A stretch of 6,139 nt of DNA from the NCBI GenBank assembly GCA_029884515.1, contig JAOUHR010000123.1:1-6139 (forward strand). The letters are read 5' to 3'. The DNA is from Gemmatimonadota bacterium (GTDB taxonomy: Bacteria; Gemmatimonadota; Gemmatimonadetes; Gemmatimonadales; Gemmatimonadaceae). The number at the start of each line of letters is the position of its first letter. The first letter of the stretch is position 1. A model generated the notes under the pieces. That model searched no databases and was not told the DNA's origin. It worked only from the letters and a program-made list of their open reading frames with translations. Of this stretch, positions 1 to 4,864 are shown one piece after another. The position numbers and the translations under genes are program-made.

Positions 1-111
1 GGGTGAGGTCGGCGTCCGTCAGCGTCACGGTCACCGTCGCCGGGGCCGGACCCGTGGCCGTGACGACGCCTGCGACGGTGACCGTGACGCTGACGGACGC
101 CGACCTCACCC
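1..111. repeat. Perfect 40-bp inverted repeat (long hairpin or cruciform), possibly continuing left of the window
   Basis: Bases 1-40 are the exact reverse complement of bases 72-111, with a 31-base spacer (41-71). The first spacer pair (C41/T71) is mismatched, so the stem ends there. The left arm begins at window base 1, so the repeat may be longer. Each arm also contains an internal palindrome (ACGGT-C-ACCGT on the left). There is no T-run after either arm, so it is not a classical intrinsic terminator. Both strands read open as Val/Thr-alternating codons, a consequence of the GTCACG-like composition plus symmetry. It could be a folded RNA 3' end, a mobile palindromic repeat, or a fold-back artefact at a contig end; the sequence alone does not choose. 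Confidence 0.9.
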
Positions 112-204
112 TGGCGAGCGCGCTCGGCGAGAGCCGCGGTGGTCCCGCGCGCTCCCGCGCGCGGCCCGCCCTGTTCGACGCCGCGCCCTCGCCTCGGGCC
201 CCCC
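112..204. other. GC-rich intergenic stretch with no recognised element
   Basis: Between the long inverted repeat and the hairpin at 205 I see only GC-rich sequence with short CGCG-rich runs. There is no ribosome binding site, RNA gene or convincing promoter. An open + frame runs through it from 3 to 251, but its Arg/Pro/Ala-rich product resembles no family and I regard it as chance. Confidence 0.5.
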
Positions 205-230
205 GTGTGACCCGGACCCCCGGCTCACAC
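205..230. promoter_or_regulatory. Imperfect 11-bp hairpin upstream of the pseudokinase gene
   Basis: GTGTGACCCGG (205-215) pairs with CCGGCTCACAC (220-230) with one mismatch and a 4-base loop (216-219). No T-run follows, so it is a poor intrinsic terminator. It directly abuts the palindrome at 231-248, and both contain GTGA/TCAC half-sites, suggesting a protein-binding region or a folded DNA/RNA element. The pairing is seen directly; the function is inferred. Confidence 0.5.
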
Positions 231-248
231 GTCACGGTACTACGTGAC
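231..248. promoter_or_regulatory. Palindrome GTCACG-N6-CGTGAC, candidate operator
   Basis: Two perfect 6-base half-sites (231-236 and 243-248) separated by six bases give an 18-bp dyad typical in size for a dimeric repressor or activator site. Its right half overlaps the candidate -35 box (244-249) of the first operon, where a bound protein could block polymerase. It also covers the GTG at 244, the farthest upstream possible start of the pseudokinase gene. No specific regulator family can be named. Confidence 0.4.
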
Positions 249-271
249 TGACACCCCCGAAGAGCTATCCT
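244..271 (+). promoter_or_regulatory. Candidate sigma-70-type promoter for operon A
   Basis: GTGACT (244-249) and TATCCT (266-271) each match four of six consensus positions and are 16 bases apart. Transcription would start near 278, leaving about a 35-base leader before the GTG at 313. If real, it rules out translation from the GTG at 244. The -35 half overlaps the 231-248 palindrome. This is pattern matching in a GC-rich region and remains tentative. Confidence 0.3.
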
Positions 272-312
272 TCAGGGGTGCGCCTTCGGCTCCCCTTCAC
301 TCCCGGCACCGC

Positions 313-1914
313 GTGACCTGTCCCCGCTGCTCCGTCGCTGAGCTCTCGCCCCTCACGGGGATCTGTGAGCTGTGCGGCTATGCGGCCGAGGCGACCGTCG
401 CCGTGGCGCCGGCCGATGCGACCATCGAACTCGCACGGCGGCAGCTCTCCCACGAGTTCGAGTTCGAGCAGCCACTCGGGCGCGGGCTCCGCTCGCACGT
501 CTTCCGCGCGCGGGAGAAGGGCTCGAAGCGCGAGGTGGTGCTCAAGGTCCTCCCGCGGCGCACCGACGAGGCCGACGCCGAGGAGAGCTTCCGCACCACG
601 CTCACGGCCTTCGCGGGCTTCGACCATCCGCACCTGCTCCGCATCCTGCGCTTCGGCAGCACCGACAGCCTCTTCTGGTACGCGACGGAGCCGGTCGAGT
701 CCACCTCGCTGCGCGAGCTGCTCCGCCAGCGCCGTCGCATGGGGCCGCGCTCCTGCCGCCGCATCGCCACGCAGGTGGTGAATGCGCTCGAATACCTGCA
801 TCGGCGCGGCGTGGTGCATGGCGCCATCAAGGCGGAGAACGTCTTCGTGGACAAGGAGGGCTGGGTCCACGTCGCCGATCCCACTTTCCTGCGCGCGCGT
901 CCGCAGCCGCTGGCGCTCCCGCCCGCTGGGGGGAGCACCGCTGCCGGAGCTGCCGCGGAAGCCGCCGCTCGCCCGCCCGCACTGAGTGCGGACGGCACCG
1001 TCCGCCCCTCCTGGATCGCCCCCGAGGAGTTCGCCCGTGGCGAACGCCTCCCTGCCGCGGACCAGTACGCGCTCGCAGCCCTCATTTACGAGTGCCTCAC
1101 CGGGCATCTGCCGGCCGACCCGCCCATCCCGATCCACCGCGAGCGCGCTGACGTGCCCGCCTCGATCGCCCGCGCGGTGGACCGCGCCCTGGCGGATGAT
1201 CCCTGGCGGCGCTTCCCTTCCTGCGCCGACCTCCTCTGGGCGCTCGAGGACGACGCGACGGCACCCGCTCCGGAGGCGCGTCCCACCGGGCGCATCACGC
1301 AGGACGTGGTGCTCATCAACGGCTGGGAACCGCCCGCCGATCCCTGGCGTCCGCTCGTCGCGGTCGGGCGCTCAGTGGTGGCGGTGGTCGCGGCCGCGGT
1401 GCTCTGGTTCAGCGCGCCCTATGTTTGGAACCTGATCCAGAACAAGCCGACGGGTGGGCCCGCCTCGGTGACGAACAACCTCGCGCCGACACGGGAGCGG
1501 ACGCCGGTCCCCAGCGCGGCGCAGGCCGCGGAGCCGCTCGCGGCGACCTCGCCGGCAACGCGGCGCACAACCCCGCCCGCCGGCCAGGGTGAGCAACCCG
1601 CACCCGCCGGCGCGCGCGCGACGGTGCCGGGCCCGGTCGTCCCGCCCGTCTCGCCGGGAACCCGGTCATCCACGAGCGCACCGCCACGCGCCGGCATGGG
1701 CAAGCTCCTCGTCAACTCGACGCCGTGGGGCCAGATCTACGTGGACGGCGCACTGGTCGGGAACACGCCCAAGGGCGACATCGAGCTCAGCGCGGGCACG
1801 CACCAGCTGCGGATCGTGCGCACCGAGTTCGCGCCGTATGAGCGCACGGTGACCATCACCGCTGGCGAGACACTGCGCATCACGGACATCGTCCTCGAAC
1901 CCCAGCGTCCATGA
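313..1914 (+). CDS. Zinc-ribbon / protein pseudokinase / transmembrane / PEGA-domain protein
   Basis: The product is 533 aa from the GTG at 313. In order: a zinc ribbon (CPRC at 3-6, CELC at 18-21); a Ser/Thr kinase-like domain (about 50-315); one membrane segment (about 351-373, VVAVVAAAVLWF core); a Pro/Thr/Ala-rich linker (about 379-460); and a C-terminal PEGA domain (about 463-531, with YVDG and AGTH motifs). The nucleotide-binding Lys (VVLKVL, K78), APE-like motif (APE, 236-238), DQYAL (D250) and the C-lobe Arg (DPWRRF) are kept. However, HRDxKxxN reads HGAIKAEN (A171, codon 823-825) and DFG reads DPT (D189), so phosphotransfer is probably lost. An Ala/Pro-rich insert sits in the activation segment. 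Predicted topology puts the kinase fold in the cytoplasm and PEGA outside. The frame opens at a GTG at 244 (23 more residues); I prefer 313 because of the candidate promoter, the somewhat lower GC3 of those 23 codons and the zinc ribbon position. Neither start has a clear ribosome binding site. The stop overlaps the next ATG (ATGA). Confidence 0.88.
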   Translation: MTCPRCSVAELSPLTGICELCGYAAEATVAVAPADATIELARRQLSHEFEFEQPLGRGLRSHVFRAREKGSKREVVLKVLPRRTDEADAEESFRTTLTAFAGFDHPHLLRILRFGSTDSLFWYATEPVESTSLRELLRQRRRMGPRSCRRIATQVVNALEYLHRRGVVHGAIKAENVFVDKEGWVHVADPTFLRARPQPLALPPAGGSTAAGAAAEAAARPPALSADGTVRPSWIAPEEFARGERLPAADQYALAALIYECLTGHLPADPPIPIHRERADVPASIARAVDRALADDPWRRFPSCADLLWALEDDATAPAPEARPTGRITQDVVLINGWEPPADPWRPLVAVGRSVVAVVAAAVLWFSAPYVWNLIQNKPTGGPASVTNNLAPTRERTPVPSAAQAAEPLAATSPATRRTTPPAGQGEQPAPAGARATVPGPVVPPVSPGTRSSTSAPPRAGMGKLLVNSTPWGQIYVDGALVGNTPKGDIELSAGTHQLRIVRTEFAPYERTVTITAGETLRITDIVLEPQRP

Positions 1915-2987
1915 TCCGGTGGCCAGTTCGGCGAGTCGCGGCCGGAGCGCTCTTCGCGCTCTCGCTGGTGTCATCCGCCGACGCGGGCGCGCAGCGCACG
2001 CCGCAGCCCCCGGACCCGCTCGCGGCCGCCTTCACCGCGTATCGCAACCTCGAGTACGACGTGGCCGCGACGCGCCTGCGCGCGGCGCTGGCGGACACGG
2101 GCGCCGCACGCCTCTCCCCCGCCGACCGATCGCGCGCGCTGATGTACCTCGCCGCCACCGAGGTCTTCCGCGGCAGTCGTGACGCGGCGACGTCCGACTT
2201 CCAGGCGCTCCTCCTTGCCGACCCGAAGTACCGTCCGGACGACCTGATCTTCCCGCCCGACGTGACCGCCCTCTTCCAGGAGGCGCGTCTCGGCGTGCGC
2301 GCCACGAGCGTGTCGGTGCCGCCCGTGTCCGAGATCCAGGGCCAGTCGGACCGGTTCCCCATCACCGTCTACGCGTCGTCCCTGCATGACATCAAGGCGC
2401 AGATCACCGATGCCTTCGGCTCCCCCGAACGCACCCTGCACGACGGCGCGATCGGCGACAGCCTACAGCTCCTCTGGAACGGTCGCGACGGCATCGGCCG
2501 CCTGCGCGAGCCCGGCCGCTACCTCCTGCGCGTGACCTCCCGCAGCCCGGCCGGCCGCGAGGAACGCGAGGTCGAGATCCCGCTCGACATCATCCGGATC
2601 GTCCTCGACACCCTGCCGAGCCCGGAGCCGCTCTCGCCCACGGTCTTCCGGCCCGAGACGGAGACGCGCTCGCGTGGCACCCGACCGCTCCTCACCGGGC
2701 TCCTCACCGCCGCCGCGGCCGTCGCGCTCCCGTCGCTCCTGGGCAGCGGGGAGCAGGGCATGTCGCTCCGCTACGGTGTCGCCGGCGCGCTCGGCGTCTC
2801 GGCGGTGATCGGCATGGCCACCGCCTCGCGGCCGCGCGTGCTGCGCGAGAACGTCGCCTGGAACCGGAAGCTCCGGGAGGATTGGGACAAGGAAGCCGAT
2901 CGCGTGCGAGCGGAGAACGACGCCCGTCGTGCCGCGACCCGCATCCGCATCACTGCCGGACGCGCCAAGATCGTGGAGATCAAGTGA
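1911..2987 (+). CDS. Exported protein with helical-repeat region, FlgD-like Ig fold and two hydrophobic segments
   Basis: This 358-aa protein matches no named family I can recognise. Residues 1-27 are a signal peptide (basic MIRWPVRR, hydrophobic core, probable cleavage near ADAGA). Residues about 36-128 are Ala-rich helical with TPR-like spacing (AFTAYRNLEYDVAATRLRAAL, then ALMYLAATEVFRG). Residues about 147-225 look like a FlgD-type Ig fold: LLWNGRDGIGRLREPGRYLL resembles the W(D/N)GRD..G....GxY signature. Two hydrophobic stretches follow (about 258-278 and 286-306), then a highly charged helical tail (about 310-358), possibly coiled coil. The ATG lies inside the upstream stop (ATGA) and has no ribosome binding site, so translation is probably coupled to the pseudokinase gene. 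A role as periplasmic or membrane partner of the PEGA protein is inferred from position and topology. Existence of the gene is near certain; function is unknown. Confidence 0.87.
   Translation: MIRWPVRRVAAGALFALSLVSSADAGAQRTPQPPDPLAAAFTAYRNLEYDVAATRLRAALADTGAARLSPADRSRALMYLAATEVFRGSRDAATSDFQALLLADPKYRPDDLIFPPDVTALFQEARLGVRATSVSVPPVSEIQGQSDRFPITVYASSLHDIKAQITDAFGSPERTLHDGAIGDSLQLLWNGRDGIGRLREPGRYLLRVTSRSPAGREEREVEIPLDIIRIVLDTLPSPEPLSPTVFRPETETRSRGTRPLLTGLLTAAAAVALPSLLGSGEQGMSLRYGVAGALGVSAVIGMATASRPRVLRENVAWNRKLREDWDKEADRVRAENDARRAATRIRITAGRAKIVEIK
2975..2978 (+). promoter_or_regulatory. Ribosome binding site GGAG setting the start of the third gene
   Basis: GGAG lies five bases before the GTG at 2984, inside the last codons of the preceding gene. 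It selects that GTG over the TTG at 2882, which would add 34 residues of out-of-frame-looking sequence ahead of the signal peptide. Confidence 0.6.
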
Positions 2988-3649
2988 CCCGCGGCCGAGG
3001 TGGCTTCCGTCCGTTGGCCGCGGCGCTCGGGCTCGCCACGGCACTGCTCGGCGCCGGATCCCTCGCGGCCCAGTTCCCGGTCTCGCTCTCGGGCGGAGCC
3101 GAGATCACGACGGCACGCCTCGCCCGCACCGGGGCGCTCGAGCGCGTCTGGACCGGCCCCGTGATGGGTGCCCGCGGCTCGGCGACCTTCCGGCGTTTCA
3201 CCCTCGAAGGCCTCTACGGCCAAGGCTCGCTCACGCCGGAGGCGGGCACACTCGGCGATGGGGAGGACCTCGTGGACGGCGCGCTCCAGCTGCGCTTCCA
3301 GGTGCGACCGTGGATCAGCGTCGGTGGCGGTCCGCACCTGCGGGCGTATGTGACCCCGGCCGGCAGCTCACGCTGGGTGCGATTCGAGGGGCGTGCGCGC
3401 GCCGAGGGGGAGATCGTGAACGGCATCGCCTTCGCGCATTTCGAGGGGTGGTACGCGTTCGGCGCGAGCACGAACGTGCAGGGCGGAGGGAGCGGCGCGC
3501 AGGGAGGGGAGGCGGGGCTCACCGTACTGCTGCCGCGCACGCCGTTCGCGCTGGCACTCGCGTACACGGCGGATCGCGCGAACTTCGCGAATGGCGGGTC
3601 CGAGTTCCTCGAAGGTGTCCGCTTCTCGGTGGTGTTCGCCGGACGCTGA
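2984..3649 (+). CDS. Small exported beta-rich protein, possible outer-membrane beta-barrel
   Basis: The product is 221 aa from GTG 2984, which overlaps the previous stop as GTGA and follows a GGAG at ideal distance. Residues 1-30 are a clear signal peptide (VTRGRGGFR, then a hydrophobic Ala/Leu core, ending SLAAQ). The mature part alternates polar and hydrophobic residues in likely strands separated by Gly-rich turns: SATFRRFTLEGLYG, ALQLRFQVRPWISVGG, AHFEGWYAFGAS, GEAGLTVLLP, FALALAYTADR and the C-terminal VRFSVVFAG. This is the pattern of a small outer-membrane barrel of roughly eight strands. There is no lipobox. The last strand ends in FAGR rather than a terminal Phe, so insertion by the usual C-terminal signal is not certain. 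Its place as last gene of the operon suggests an outer-membrane end to the unit formed with the two upstream proteins. No specific family is recognised; a soluble periplasmic beta protein is the alternative. Confidence 0.82.
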   Translation: MTRGRGGFRPLAAALGLATALLGAGSLAAQFPVSLSGGAEITTARLARTGALERVWTGPVMGARGSATFRRFTLEGLYGQGSLTPEAGTLGDGEDLVDGALQLRFQVRPWISVGGGPHLRAYVTPAGSSRWVRFEGRARAEGEIVNGIAFAHFEGWYAFGASTNVQGGGSGAQGGEAGLTVLLPRTPFALALAYTADRANFANGGSEFLEGVRFSVVFAGR

Positions 3650-3712
3650 CCCCATTGCGCGATCGCCCCTTTCGCGCTTCAATACATCGCACATGTACTC
3701 AACGCCGACCCG
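3650..3712. other. Intergenic gap between the two operons
   Basis: This 63-base gap is the only break between genes after 313. It holds a weak hairpin (GCGCGA 3657-3662 with TCGCGC 3672-3677, loop 9) with no T-run, a possible promoter and a short leader ORF. No strong terminator is visible, so read-through from operon A into operon B is possible. Confidence 0.6.
3655..3683 (+). promoter_or_regulatory. Candidate promoter for the ATP-grasp operon
   Basis: TTGCGC (3655-3660) and TTCAAT (3678-3683) are 17 bases apart, with an AT-richer patch unusual for this region. Transcription would begin near 3690, just before the ATG at 3693, giving an almost leaderless message. The weak hairpin 3657-3677 lies within it and could serve as an operator. 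Neither box is a strong match. Confidence 0.33.
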
Positions 3713-3716
3713 GTGA
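3693..3716 (+). CDS. Possible 7-codon leader ORF overlapping the ligase start
   Basis: ATG 3693 opens a frame encoding MYSTPTR whose TGA (3714-3716) overlaps the GTG start (3713) of the ligase gene as GTGA, the same arrangement as at other junctions here. The ligase GTG has no ribosome binding site, so a leaderless leader peptide could deliver ribosomes to it. A short ATG frame can occur by chance, so confidence is low. Confidence 0.2.
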   Translation: MYSTPTR

Positions 3717-4864
3717 CCGCGGCACCGATCGCGCTACGCGCTGTCGCCGACACACCCCTCCTGGTGTGGGTCTTGGCGCCGCTGGTGGAGACGGCCGACC
3801 CCGACATCGCCTGGTACAGTGATCACGCGCAGGGCCGTGCGGAGTACGAGCGCGCCTTCGCCGCCTTGGGCTGGGCGTGGCGCTGGCAGGACGTGACGCT
3901 CGCGAACCATCGCGAGGTGATCGCGCGCATCGCGCGCGGCTCGCGCGGGCACCGGCCCGTGGTGTTCAACCTCTGCGACGGCGACGAGGACAACGGCGCG
4001 CCGGGCATCAGCGTGATCCACTGCCTCAAGGAGCACGGGCTGCGCTTCACCGGCTCCGACGAGCGCTTCTACGACGCCACGACGTCGAAGATCACGATGA
4101 AGGAGGCGTTCGACCGCGCGGGCGTGCCGACGGCGCCATGGGCCGTGCTCCGGCGCGACGGATCCGATGCTACCACCGCGCTCGCCAAGCTCGGCGCACC
4201 CCTCATCCTCAAGCCCGCCGTCTCCGCCGGAAGCATGGGGATCACCACCAAGTCGGTGGTGGGGACGCCGCGCGCCCTCCGCGCCCAACTCAAGCGGCTC
4301 TCCAAGGGATACCACGGATGGGACGTCGCGGGCGGCGGCGTGTTCGTCGAGCGCTTCGTCACGGGGCCCGAGTTCACGACGTTCATCGTGGGCGCGTTCG
4401 ACGATCCGGCGCGCGCCACGATCTACCCGCCGGTGGAGCGCGCCTTCAATCCCGCGCTCCCACCGACGGAGCGCTTCCTCTCGTTCGAGCGGCTCTGGGG
4501 ACTCTATGACCAAGAGGAGCGTGTCACCGCCGGCGACGGCGAGCTCTGGCAGTACCGCAAGGTGCCGCGCGCCGTCACCAGGCGCGTGAAGGAGATCAGC
4601 TGGGCCGCGTACGAGGCGGTGGGTGGGCGAGGCTACGGCCGAGTGGACCTCCGGCAGGACGAGGCGACGGGCGAGATCCTCGTGCTCGAGGTCAACGCCC
4701 AGTGCGGGATCTCCGAGGACGAGGCGTACACCTCGATCGGCGCGATACTCCGCTTCGCCCGCACCCCCTTCAGTGCGGCGGTCGCACGGATCGTCGAGGC
4801 CTCGGCCGAGCCCGGCGTCACCAAGCTTCGGCTCGCCCGCCCGCGCCGCACCGCCGCCCAGTGA
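3713..4864 (+). CDS. ATP-grasp ligase, D-Ala-D-Ala ligase-like, first of pair
   Basis: This 383-aa protein has the three-part ATP-grasp layout. The N-terminal domain contains VWVLAPLVE and FNLCDGDEDN (85-94). The nucleotide-binding part has DATTSKITMKEAF (K126, K130), PLILKPAVSAGSMGI (K167) and FVERFVTGPEFTTF (E213). The metal-binding end has GYGRVDLR (D312) and LEVNAQCGIS (E326, N328). Family members join a carboxylate, via an acyl phosphate, to an amine. True D-Ala-D-Ala ligases usually read ENTxPG at the metal site, whereas this has EVNAQC, so the substrate is probably not D-alanine and I give no ddl symbol. Residues about 228-282 include a Tyr/Pro/Arg-rich insert (TIYPPVERAF). The start is the GTG at 3713, before the first strand; there is no ribosome binding site. 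The stop overlaps the next gene as GTGA, so both ligases are probably made together. It is probably a cytoplasmic amide or peptide ligase. Confidence 0.9.
   Translation: MTAAPIALRAVADTPLLVWVLAPLVETADPDIAWYSDHAQGRAEYERAFAALGWAWRWQDVTLANHREVIARIARGSRGHRPVVFNLCDGDEDNGAPGISVIHCLKEHGLRFTGSDERFYDATTSKITMKEAFDRAGVPTAPWAVLRRDGSDATTALAKLGAPLILKPAVSAGSMGITTKSVVGTPRALRAQLKRLSKGYHGWDVAGGGVFVERFVTGPEFTTFIVGAFDDPARATIYPPVERAFNPALPPTERFLSFERLWGLYDQEERVTAGDGELWQYRKVPRAVTRRVKEISWAAYEAVGGRGYGRVDLRQDEATGEILVLEVNAQCGISEDEAYTSIGAILRFARTPFSAAVARIVEASAEPGVTKLRLARPRRTAAQ

Noticed and set aside
1..109. Minus-strand frame running off the left edge with VTVTV-type repeats
   Set aside because: It is the mirror image of the + frame created by the same inverted repeat, with no other support.
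3..251. Open + frame giving an 82-residue Val/Thr-rich then Arg/Pro-rich protein
   Set aside because: The Val/Thr part comes from the inverted repeat, which reads similarly on both strands, and the rest resembles no family. No ribosome binding site is visible at this edge.
265..1137. 290-aa minus-strand frame
   Set aside because: Shadow of the pseudokinase gene; its Arg/Gly/Glu-rich translation shows no motifs, while the + frame shows zinc-ribbon and kinase signatures.
2882..2984. Upstream TTG start for the third gene
   Set aside because: It would place 34 Arg/His-rich residues before a normal signal peptide and overlap the previous gene by about 100 bases; GTG 2984 has a GGAG and a 4-base overlap.
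3657..3677. Hairpin as terminator of operon A
   Set aside because: The stem is only 6 bp with a 9-base loop and no T-run, so it is too weak to call a terminator.
3713..4864. Naming the first ligase ddl
   Set aside because: The metal-site motif is EVNAQC instead of ENTxPG and the gene lies beside a ligase-SET fusion, not in a cell-wall cluster, so D-Ala-D-Ala activity is not supported.
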